NCBI RefSeq assembly: GCF_052324685.1
Contig: NW_027506877.1
Span: forward strand, 1-64,000
DNA: 64,000 nt
Direction: 5' to 3'
From: Brachyhypopomus gauderio
Taxonomy: Eukaryota; Chordata; Actinopteri; Gymnotiformes; Hypopomidae
Position numbers and translations under genes: made by a program. A model generated the notes under the pieces. The model searched no databases and had not been told where the DNA came from. It worked only from the letters and a program-made list of their open reading frames with translations. Below are positions 34,636 through 45,900 of the stretch, piece by piece. How positions within the stretch are numbered: position 1 is the first letter of the stretch; the number at the start of each line of letters is the position of its first letter.

Positions 34636-37600
34636 TTACAGACGAGATGACACAGGTAATATGATGAATGGAGCTGAGTTTTTGCCTTTATAATTATAAC
34701 AGGGACAAAAAAATGGGTAGAGTTTCTCAGTGAAGGACTGACCAGTGAAAGAGTAGATATGAGACCTGGCCTCCACATCATAAAAGGAGACCAGACCCTC
34801 CTCATAATCCACAAACACGCCCAAAACATGGGGCTTTTCCCTCAGGTTGAGGGGGACAGAGAAATCAGCACAAGCTTTAAACTCGATCCCGTTCCTCAGA
34901 CATACGGTCCAGTACCCATTCGGAGGGGTCAGTGTAATCTGCCCCTTCCTGTTAACAGACTCACTGGCCACTCCTACATCCCACTCAGTCTTCCCCTTGA
35001 CCTGAACCTCATAGTAAAATCTCCCTGATGAAAACCCCTCCTTTCCCAGGACAATGGCATACATGTCAAATCTCTTTGGGTTGTCAGGGAGATTCTGTTT
35101 TGTGTCTCCACATGTCACTATTTTCCCATCTTCAGACAGGACGAGGTAGCGGTTAGCAGTGTCAGGATCCAGAATCACATCCACTGAGAGAAACAGTGAT
35201 ATGAATGCACAGAAGACACATTTGCTGCAGTAGTGTAGTGCAGATCTCTACATTTTAATGCTGTAAAAATCTAACACAATACAATTTAACAAAATAAAGA
35301 GAGAAAAGACCAGAAGTCACACTGTACCTGCATACTGTTCAATCATGTCCAGCTCTGTGGAGACTAATTTCCATAAAAAATATTTAAAAGAAACCGCTTT
35401 AATTTTGGACTCCAGTGAAGCGACTTAACAGATAAAACATCTCAATAATAAGTAATTTCATAAAGTAATAATTTCTTTTCTACTTTGGATCAAACAAAAT
35501 ATTTTTTCTGTTACAGACCTATGCCTGGTAAATGTCAAATGTAAAAGTTTCTCACCTGTGTCTCTCAGTTTTTCATTCAGTCTTTTGCTAATTCTATCAT
35601 TCAGCGTCTTCTGCAGATGGGACAAAACTCTTCTCACATTCTCTATGCTCAGACGGATGTCAATACTGATGTCAGTCCAGTTTTTGGTTTGTGGAGGGTT
35701 GCATACAGTTGGGTAGATCTACAGTACAGCAGAAGAGAGGAGAAACCCCTCAGCATGGGGAGGGTTGTCCTGTGATGTGCTGTGTTGTCTCTGAGCAGAG
35801 AGAGGAACACTGACCTGTAGGAGGTGGATGTGGTCCTCAGTGTGGGAGAGCTGCTCCAGCTCACTGTCTCTCCTCTTTAGTTCAGTGATCTCCTGCTCCA
35901 GGTCTTTAATGAGTCCTTCAGCCTGCCTCTCTGCTGCTTTCTGCTTCTCCTCCATCACCTGAAACAGCTCAGCCTGGCTTCTCTCAATGGAGCGCACCAG
36001 AGCAGTGAAGATCTCAGCATTGTCTGCAATCTCTCTCTCTGTGCCTTTCTAATGGAAGAAGAATACTTGAATGAAACAAAGTGTTAAATCTATATTTCTG
36101 TTAAATCACATTAGAACAACTTGTAGTAGATATGAAGGTTTTGACCCACCTTTCTGAGCGCTACTGAGTGTTTGATCTGGTCAATCTTCTTCAGTCTCTC
36201 TTGGATCATCTGCTGGACCTCTGACTGTGTCTTCCACAGTTGTGTCTATGGGAAGAAAGAATATATAAATGTATTTTTTTAACATTCAATTAGTTTTATT
36301 ACTCTTGCTCACTGGAGTCAGATTGGTTGATGATGTGTAATTACGCTCTAGTCCTGATGATGCCTGTAACGGGCAGGGTGAGCAACTTAAAAAGGAAGCG
36401 ATCACGCCAAGTCTCAGGGAAATAGGATGGTTTAATAGAAAGTGTGCAAACCAAAAACCCGTGCATTGTTCCGAATGAAGGAAATAATAACCAGCAGTCA
36501 ACTGGTACAAAGACAAGACATATATAGACGAACAAACTACCCTCAGGTGAGACGGATCACGGGTCCCGCCCACCTGAGGGACGAACATCACGTGACCAAA
36601 AACAGGACCGCTGCCGCTGTAACCGGGGGCGACCGGTAGGGTAAAATCTAAGGGTAAAATCTAACCTCAAGATTTGCTATAAGCAAACATCAAAAATGTA
36701 AAAAAAAAAAAAAAGGATAGAAAAATTGGTTTTATATTTGAAAGAGTTCTTGGGAGTATTAATCGCAAGACAAAAGGTTGACGGTCATCTGTCAGTATTG
36801 TATTTATATTATACTGGAAACTAGAGGTCTACATTTATGTGGAAACCCTGGAATAAATATAAATAAATAAACGTTGTTGCTCATCTTTCCATATTGGCTG
36901 GTGTATTCATTGCAACTGAAAAAGTGATATTTCATTGCGCGTGACGGAATGCGCAGTGAGCCCCGCGATTACAATCCTGTTCTGACGTCATAAAACAATG
37001 AACCACTAGAGGGCGGCAGTGACGCGTACGAGGAGCACTCGGGCCCAGCACGGGCGCTATGTCCGCGACATCAGTATTGAAACAGGTTTCAATAAAATGC
37101 CGCTACTTCACCCGTCTACATTTAGATACAGCCTTGGTTACATGTACATCTTTCAGTACAAACATTTAATTATTTCATTAGAATCATTTGTGGGATATTA
37201 ACATTTTTACATAAGAGTGTTTAAGGTTGATTTCAGTCAGTTTTCTCACCTTTTTCTGTCCACTCTCGTGTTCTACGGGAACTGTCCTGTGAGTCTTGTG
37301 GTCTGTCTCAATGCAAAACTGACACACACACATCTTGTCATTTTTACAGAACATCTCCAGGGGTCTCTCATGTTTCTGACATATGTAATCCTCCAGATTC
37401 TTCACAGGGTTTATTAGTTTGTGTTTCTTAAGTTTTGTGACGTTATTATGGGGCTCTAGATGAGATTTACAAAATGTCAGACCACAATCCAGACAGGATT
37501 TTACAGCCTTCATCTTCACTCCAGTGCAGGTGTCACAAAGAACATCAGGTTTATTGAGACCACTTTTCTTCTCGAATTGATCCACAACCTCTCTCAGTGT

Positions 37601-38304
37601 TGTATTAATCTTGAGTTCAGGTCTCTTATTGAATTTCTCTTTACATAATGGACAATGAAAATGTTGACTGTTATCCCAGTAGTCTGTAAGGCAGGTCTTG
37701 CAGAAGTTGTGTCCACATGGAGTTGAGACGGGATCAGTTAACGCATCCAGACAGATGGAACACTGGACCTGCTTCTCAGACAGGTGATTTCTGCAATCAT
37801 GTGTAACTGTGTTTGATAAGATTAGAACAAAAAATGTGAGGAATACTTATAAGTATTTAATTGTTCAACAGTTATTTTCTTAGTTCTTTTTATGTTTACA
37901 CTTTGCAAATATAATCTAAAGACCGTACGATCAGCTTCCTGACTACCATTCTTCTGTACATAGGACAAAGTTGATGGAAATAAAAAAATTATCAATGTAA
38001 AAATGTAAAAATTTTGAAAATTCAGTTTACATTCTGTATGTCAAGAATTTAATTGTGACATTGATCTACTGCAATAAATAACATACCACTGAACCTTTTA
38101 AGCACCGTTTAAAGCACTCCACCCTGTAACCGTTAATCTGGTTTGACTGGATATACAGGGCCAAGGGCATCCTGTCTTGTGGGAGCAGGACAACATAGTT
38201 TACACAGAGATCCATCTGATCTGGGTCGGCTGGGTCCACTTACCCTCAGACGGTGTGTTCACACTGTTCTTTCTGCTTTCTCTCGGTTGTGGCGATTCTG
38301 CCAT
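34636..38304 (-). CDS. finTRIM-like E3 ligase (RING, B-boxes, coiled coil, B30.2), paralogue 1
   Basis: Seven exons join in phase: 38304-38244, 37806-37250, 36245-36150, 36048-35815, 35718-35556, 35354-35328 and 35183-34636, giving 561 aa. The RING starts CSICLDALTDPV and continues CGHNFCKTCL and CPLCKEKF. Two B-box modules follow (CDTCTG...[25 protein letters not shown]...CVCQFC). The 96-nt and 234-nt exons encode a coiled coil ([14 protein letters not shown]). A short helical exon (ELDMIEQYA) precedes a PRY-SPRY domain ([40 protein letters not shown]). This exon pattern is that of the fish finTRIM (ftr) family, many of which respond to virus or interferon. The role as a cytosolic ubiquitin ligase is by family. 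All zinc-binding positions I checked are present. Confidence 0.88.
36365..36625 (-). mobile_element. Possible LTR fragment in a finTRIM intron
   Basis: A stretch beginning TGTAACGGGC resembles the start of minus-oriented LTRs elsewhere in this window (for example 12849). It contains TATATATAG and GC-rich ends. No matching end or target duplication is seen, so both the type and the right border are guesses. Confidence 0.3.
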
Positions 38305-40127
38305 TGCCTACTATTTTAAACTTCTTTATTTGTTTTCAGCAAGAAACAAGACCACACTGTCCTCATACAGAACACAAGAATTATAAGAAAATAATCATAA
38401 TATAATAATAATAAAATCTGCTATTGTAATGAACATTATTTATGGTTACATTGTGATACATTGGTGTGGAGTTTAAACAATTAGTACTTAAACATTTTAA
38501 AGTAGTCATTGAGAGATTATATGATAATTTAAGAAAATGTTATTGCTATACATTTTATTGCATAAAAAGTTACATTTCTTACCAGGTATATTGTGTCTTG
38601 CCTCAAATGAAGATCACAGGCAAAATATCTACCAGCCAAGAGGTGGCACCCTGATTTATAGTTCCAGATAATAATCTACTTCAGTATGACGAGTCATCAC
38701 TTAGCAGGAGTAATGTGGGAAAACATATGATGGTAAAAATGTCTCAAATGATAAAATACTTAATCAATAAATGTAAATTACTACAGATATAATAATAATC
38801 AAGGAGACTTAGATTTGACCTTTGCTATATGTATATGTGATTCAGCTTCACTGTATGCAGAACATCCCCATACCAGGTTAGACAAACATCACAGACAAAA
38901 AGGCTAGCATTATTTACAATAACAAAGATGTTGGCACATAATTACAATGTAATTTAACTCCTACAACTCCTTGTGATTTTAGTGAATAATTTGGTAACTA
39001 AGTACCATAAGCAATGCTTTAATAAGTATACTCTGCCTGTTTGTTGAGCATATTCAGCCTGTTTAGTGAATGTACTATATTGAGTATACTCAGCCTTTAC
39101 TCTGTGCTGTGACATATGATATACAATATGAGTTGAGGGATGCCAGAAGTGTAGGAAGCTTTATCTTACATTCCTAATCAATACCCCAAACAAGACATCT
39201 TCAAACAGTCAAATGATAACCACATATTGAAACAAGGACAGCAGGGTGTGTGGTAGGGAGTGTTCACACAGATGAGGACAGTGAGTAGGGTGTGTGGTAG
39301 GGAGTGTTCACATAGATGAGGACAGTGAGCAGGGTGTGCGGTAGGGAGTGTTCACATAGATGAGGACAGTGAGCAGGGTGTGTGGTAGGGAGTGTTCACA
39401 TAGATGAGGACAGTGAGCAGGAAGAGTAGTTCTTTAATTTTCTGGACCACATTAATTTCATGCTGGAATAATGTATTTCATACAACACAGATTTTCCTTA
39501 AGAATAGTTATTTAATTAAATATAACCACATCAACAAAAGGTACTGAAAGTCTTCATGCTACAGTACTGCAGACTGGATGAGCATCCAATGACCACTGTC
39601 AGAACGTTTAGGTCAGCAAACGTCATTCACATAGCTCCTCACTTCCTGTGTTGATTGTACACGCGTTTGTGCTGCAGTCAGCATTCAGCACCCAGCTATT
39701 TACCAGTTATCAGATAACAGTGACACCTGACCGGCTTTCTTTTCTTAGTTTGCAAAAAATGGTAAGAAAGCAAGAAAGATTATATTAGACCAGTGCTGAA
39801 CCAACACTGCCATATTTGCATTCCCATCTCCGCCCCCACCTCTCTATTTTGTTAACATGTCCATTTAAGCCCCTGCTCTTTATGTTTGGCTTGTCATCAT
39901 TTTGGTTTGTTCCTGTTAGTATAGCCATGCCCTCATTGTCTGTCAGTTGTCTGTTGTGTGTTCATGATTCATTTTGTTCTGTATTTAGGTTCTGTGTTTC
40001 ATTGTGGGTCAATGTTTCTTATTACCATTGCTTGTCTCAGTTAGACTCTGTTTCAGGGTAATAAAGTGTTTGCTGATTATGTTTCATTAAGATGCGCTTA
40101 ATGAGCGCTTCACCAGTGATACATATT
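38305..40127. other. Spacer between finTRIM 1 and transposon fragments
   Basis: Apart from the 45-bp minisatellite at 39236-39425 I see no gene. A stretch at about 39800-40080 with short pyrimidine-rich frames and AATAAA resembles LTR DNA but has no recognisable ends. Confidence 0.4.
39236..39425. repeat. 45-bp minisatellite, about 4 units
   Basis: The unit is roughly CAGGGTGTGTGGTAGGGAG followed by TGTTCACATAGATGAGGACAGTGAG. Four copies are nearly identical. Confidence 0.92.
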
Positions 40128-40480
40128 TCATGGTAATGTTTCATGGTTACGTGTCGCATTGTAACACTTAACTATTGTGACGCTGGAAACATGAAGCAAC
40201 ACAGACACTATCATCCCTTTATGCCAGACATCCTTAGCCGGCACCCATCGTTGCTCCTCCTGGCCGAATCCTTCCCAGTCTATTAGATAATGCAGAATGT
40301 TACCACAGCGTTTGGAGTCTAGAATTGCCCGAATTGTGTAGACGGGGGTACCATCGTAATCAATGGCTATGGGCGGAACGTCCTCTAGGGCAGCCTCGTC
40401 CAGGGGACCCTGAATCTCCTTCCTGTTCAGGAGACAAAAGACGTTTCCGTCCACCTCGTGTTGGTAACCTTTCAGTTCTG
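40128..40480 (-). mobile_element. Fossil fragment of a Gypsy-type element (chromodomain)
   Basis: The minus strand encodes a chromodomain-like block (VYTIRAILDSKRCGN, LHYLIDWEGFGQEEQRWVPA) of the kind found at the integrase C-terminus of chromodomain-bearing Gypsy elements. No other part of such an element is recognisable beside it. It is a broken relic of unknown age. Confidence 0.6.
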
Positions 40481-40604
40481 CAATACAAATAGTAAAATAC
40501 TGTAAATACTGTGTAGGAATACAAAGTAGGAATACATTTCCCAAATACTTGAAACATACTTTATATTTACAGTCCTACAGAACAGTCCACAGGCAATACT
40601 GTAC

Positions 40605-40925
40605 TCATTGAGTACTGTATTGATATGTAGTACTGCAGTTTCCTACTAGAGTTGATTTCTTACCTGTTCTCATTACGGAAAGTCCGATTGATGCTACAGT
40701 GTACCTACTCAAATTTGGCTGTACTCTTTGCCAAGCCTCCCTCATTGTTAGACCATGGTTGACCACATGGTCAACCAAAGTGGTTGGGATCTCATCAGAG
40801 ATTACAGTCCTTGGCCTTCCTCGTCCTCCCCGTCCTCCTCCTCTTACTCTCACTCCTCTGGCTCTGCCTCTGTTTCCACTGTTGGCATCCATTGCTCCAA
40901 AACAGAAGAGCTCACCTTTTGCCAT
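40605..40925 (-). mobile_element. N-terminal part of an IS630/Tc1-superfamily DNA transposon
   Basis: The minus strand starts an ORF with an Arg/Gly-rich lead (RGGGRGGRGRPRTVISDEI) and a helix-turn-helix-like block (HGLTMREAWQRVQPNLSRYT). From memory this matches the N-terminus of IS630-like transposases common in fish. The catalytic part is absent, and the frame loses similarity after about residue 85. The sequence to about 41100 probably belongs to its 5' end. Confidence 0.55.
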
Positions 40926-41471
40926 TTTATGCTAAAGCTCTGATTGCTGGTTGTAAACATGTGTGACAGGTTTTTGCCGATGTGATGAGTCAGTGTGCAT
41001 AGTAGGACAATTAACTTTAGAAATTTGAATAACAGTGTGTTCCTTGTGAAAACAAGAGATTTTCTTCAAGAAAATTATGCCAAATGCAGGAAATTGCGTG
41101 TAGTGTTTTGAAAAAAGTGTGTTTTAGAACTGCAATTTGAGTGTAAAGCAGGAATTGTGCTTGTAGTTTAGTAGAATTGGTTCAGGGGGTTGGAGCAATA
41201 GTTACATGTTGTGGTCATTGTGTCTCATTTACCAGTATTAGTGTGTAAACAATCGAGAAAAACTGTAATAGTGGTAATATGGGCCAGCAAGGGTCTGTCT
41301 ATTTATATGTTGGTGGATGGATGGACTGATAGGTACAGAGAGAAAGAGTGAGTCACATTCAGATTTGATCTTTCCTATATTGTTCTTTATTATGTTGACA
41401 GGTTTAAAAAAACCCAAGAAACAAAACCGATGACTGATCATTGAGAATTAAAAGAACTAATCCCAAATCAT

Positions 41472-41518
41472 TGTGAATTTCCCCATTGCGGGACTAATAA
41501 AGGTTTATCTTATCTTAT
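41472..41518 (+). mobile_element. Short LINE 3' end with TATCT tail
   Basis: The sequence GTGAATTTCCCCATTGCGGG...ACTAATAAAGG followed by TTTATCTTATCTTA is a familiar 3' tail of fish non-LTR elements. Only the extreme 3' end is present. Confidence 0.5.
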
Positions 41519-41875
41519 AACAGCTACTACCTTTGTATGTTGTCTCAATGTTCACATTGTGGTCTCAAAAAGATTAAAGTTGATTCAAGAGGGTTTACAG
41601 TTCTTTACCTTTGGTGACCCTTAAACTCTGAAATTAACAGCTATGTTGTCTGTATAGTGAAGAACAAAAGAGTAACTGATAACCATTGACAAAATGTATA
41701 TATCACAATGCACCAGACACCCTACCTGAGGATTTTGCTGGCACACACACCAGTCAGACTATGATCAGATTATATGATTAATATTAAGTTGTATTATACA
41801 CAACAAAAATTTCCCAACATTAGATGTGAACATTAACAATTAGTTAAAACAAGAATAATGTAAGGACATTTAGTC

Positions 41876-41921
41876 ACACACACGCACACGCACACGCACA
41901 CACACACACACACACACACAC
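41876..41921. repeat. (CA)n/(CG-CA) microsatellite
   Basis: Mixed ACACGC units lead into a CA run. Confidence 0.9.
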
Positions 41922-42094
41922 CTGTCTCACTCCTAATCTCCTGTCTGTCTGTCCCTGTGTCTTGTTTTCCTCCTTCATTTCTTCCTCTCTTTAAAGTCAC
42001 AGCAACACTCGTCCAGAGCTGCACACTGATGCTCCTTCCTGTGAACTACGGATGTACTGAGTGTGTTACAACTAATCTGATGAATCACTACACC

Positions 42095-42358
42095 TCGACT
42101 AATACAGCAGACACTACTGTACTACTGACATCACTGTACTACTGACACTACTGTACTACAGACAGCACTACTGTACTACTGACACTACAGTACTACAGAC
42201 AGCACTACTGTACTACTGACACTACTGTACTACTGACATCACTACTGTACTACTGACTGGACTACTGACACTACTGTAGTACTGACTATACTGTACCACT
42301 GTCAGCACTACTGTACTACTGACACTATTGTACTACTGACACTACTGTACTACTGAGT
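42095..42358. repeat. Degenerate TACTACTGACAC satellite
   Basis: Imperfect repeats of TGTACTACTGACACTAC alternate with a variant containing AGACAGCAC. The period varies between about 15 and 35 bp. Confidence 0.85.
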
Positions 42359-42982
42359 CAGTCTTCCTTTTTTCTGGTCAACACAGTGCTTCGTTGTTTT
42401 GTGTTGCCATGGAGATTAAAGACCATCCATTCCTACTGTCGCGTCTCACTCTGTCATTCCTTGTTGCTGTTTACATGTTCATTCATGTTTACATATTTTA
42501 TTTCAGCTGGTTTTCTTTTAAAACTAAACAGGGGGCAAAGACAAGACACGGAGAAATACTAATAAACGAGAACTAACAACGTTAAGCAATACAAACGACG
42601 AGAGAAGTGAACAGCAAACATGAACTGAACTGGAACATAGGACCAAGAGAAGTAGAGTAAAGGTAATGACAGACTAACCAAACAAAGAATATGACGTGGA
42701 CCAGGAAAACTAGGTAACCTAAACGAGCGAGATAGAATGCGGGGTAAATGGGCAGGGAAACACAAGGGAGATACGGACGACGACCGACAATGAAGGCTTG
42801 GAAGGAGCAAACTAAATACACAGAGACTGCGAACACAGCGAGACACAGCTGGAGCGAACGGATAGCAGCGTGGGGAAACCATGGAAACAAAAAACAAGGT
42901 GGGGTTAGATCGAATGACACAAGACAAGGGCGGAGGGAGGAGCCATATGTGACAAATATCATAGATTGAATATGGCAAACAT
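42359..42982. other. Unassigned spacer, possibly LTR-derived
   Basis: The stretch ends AGCCATATGTGACA. It has the GC- and purine-rich texture of a minus-oriented LTR, but I could not find matching ends or a target duplication. No gene is seen. Confidence 0.3.
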
Positions 42983-45900
42983 TCATTCAGCCTTAAATAT
43001 ATGGGAGATGACCAGTGGTGCTGAGTTTTTACCTCCATCATTGGTACAAGGACTGAAGAATGGGTAGAGTTTCTCAATGAAGGACTGACCAGTGTAAGAG
43101 TAGATATGAGACCTGGCCTCTACATCATAAAAGGAGACCAGACCCTCCTCATAATCCACAAACACCCCCACTGTCTGGAGCTTCTGTCTCAGGGTGAGGG
43201 GGACACGGGGACAATCACAAGCCTTATACTGATTCTCATTCCTCAGAATCAAACTCCAGAACCCATTCTGAGGACTCAGTGTATTCTCCCCCTTCCTGTT
43301 AACAGACTCTCTGGCCAATCCTACTCCCCAGTCAGTCTTCCCCTTGACCTGAACCTCATAGTAAAATCTCCCTGATGAGAACCCCTCCTTTCCCATGACA
43401 TTGGGATATAGGTCAAATCTTTTTGGGTTGTCAGGGAGATTCTGTTTTGTTTCTCCACATTTTACTTGTTTTCCATCATCAGACAGGATGAGGTAGTGAT
43501 TAGCTGTATCAGGATCCAGAGTCACATCCACTGAGAGAAACATACAGAATGTTATACATACATAATAATAAACTACATAAATATATATCCTACTGATTAA
43601 AATATATAACAGGGTTTGTAGGAGACAAAAATATACACAGAGTAAACATTTTATAATGACTGTATCATCATTCATTAAATGTGAAAATAATTACACATTT
43701 AAAAAGGGAAATATTGAAGTATCGCTCACAGACTGCATAATTTACAGGTGCTATTGGGGAACTAGGAACATAATTTCATCATTGTTAGAGGAAGAACACA
43801 ACCTATGTGAATCCTGGAATTAATCATTTATCCCCTGACCCCAGGTCTCCATCCATATTTCATTAATATATATGTATTTTTTCACCCTACAGTGACAGGG
43901 GTGGCATATGTTGGATTTCACCACTTTTTCACGTTTTATTGTTCTTTATAATGTAATAAAATGTACATTATATGTAGGCTACATGTACAAATGTAATATG
44001 TACATAAGTACAAATGTAATATATATTGATGCAAACATTGTGTATAAATAGTATTTTATTTTTTCCTTATTGTGACACTAATAAAGATTTTTCAGGCAGT
44101 GTTCACACATAAATCTGATCCTTTCAAATGAAATTTGAGTTACTTTTTTGTATGTGATCTGTAACCCTATTAGTAGCTGAGTCATGGCTATGCTATATGA
44201 ATGAGAAATAAATTATCATGCCTAACACTGCCGGACTCTCTAACTTTTTTTGATTTTGGCTAAAACAAAAATATTTATTCTGTTACAGACCTATGACTGG
44301 TAAATGTCAAATGTAAAGGTTTCTCACCTGTATCTCTCAGCTTTTCATTCAGTTTTTTATTAATTCTATCATTCAGCGTCTTCTGCAGATGGGACAAAAC
44401 TCTTCTTATATTCACTACACTCAGACGGATGTCAATACTGATGTCAGTCCAGTTCTTGGTGTGAGGAGGGCTGTTCAGGGTTGGGTAGGTCTACAGTACA
44501 GCAGGAGAGAGGAGAAACCCCTCAGCATGGGGAGGGTTGTCCTGTGATGTGCTGTGTTGTCTCTGAGCAGAGAGAGGAACACTGACCTGTAGGAGGTGGA
44601 TGTGGTCCTCAGTGTGGGAGAGCTGCTCCAGCTCACTGTCTCTCCTCTTTAGTTCAGTGATCTCCTGCTCCAGGTCTTTAATGAGTCCTTCAGCCTGCCT
44701 CTCTGCTGCTTTCTGCTTCTCCTCCATCATCTGAAGCAGCTCAGCCTGGCTTCTCTCAATGGAGCGCACCAGAGCAGTGAAGACCTCAATGCTGTCTGCA
44801 ATCTCTCTCTCTGTGCTTTTCTAATGGAAGAAGAAATTAATAGAAAAAAAAACTTCAACTTTGAAAAACATACGGCTTTCAAAATTCTGATTAACTCTTG
44901 TTTGCAGAGGTGGGTAGAGTATTCAACAATTTTACTCAAGTAAAAGTACAGTTACTTGAACCAAATGTTACTCAGGTAAAAGTAAAAGTATGCATCCCAA
45001 AAATTTACTTGAGTAAAAGTAAAAAAGTACTTTGATTAAAAGCTACTCAAGTAGTGAGTAAATGCATGAGTACTGTCTCGTGTCAGTAAATTACATCATG
45101 AGAAACTGAATTACGGGAAATAATGACTTTTAATAATAAAAATAATTTATTATAAATAAATATTATATATATAAATTATTTATTATAAATAATATGTATT
45201 TTTGTTTGTTCCTAATTATTAGGCCTGTGTAACTTTAATGTGTTCCACAAAGGCACTAACTGATGAGACTGTCAGCCAATATGTGTAGCTACAACTTCAC
45301 ACCAACTGAATCAATTTATAGCAGACTTAATCATCCTATATTGCTAGTGTGTACAATCAGTGTGAGAACTGGTTTTTAGTATTGCACTGCGCTACATTTA
45401 ATAATTACATCATACAAACGTTATGCCTGAGAGATATAGCATTATACATACAGCAAACTTCTCGCATTGTGTTTCCTCATATTTGATGTTGAGTTCTTGT
45501 AGGCTGAAATGTCCACACGTTTGCAGACACAATTGGCAGCGCCAAGGTTGCAAACTCTCGCGCATTGAGCGTGAGACACACGCATTTGACCATCTTCACA
45601 CGCTTACACGCCACACATCCGATTTCTCACACCAAAAAAAATCCAGTTTATTTACCTCTGATCCACATCTATGATTCAATGAGTTACTAGTTCGCTCTGG
45701 CGCCAACCACTGGCGATCGATCGATCGCGATATAATACTTAATTTGTGTTTAAATCTCACTAAAAGTGATCTTGTCACTTTCTGTCACTTTCTTGCTACG
45801 GTGGAGAAAGTTTGCGTATGTGATCACGTGATTGACCGGCTTCATTTGATTGGTCACTCGTACTCGGGTGACGAGACGTTAGTCAGTCTTCTCACTAGGG

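Noticed and set aside
39236-39425. CRISPR-like array
   Set aside because: Units abut with no spacers and the genome is eukaryotic; it is a plain minisatellite.
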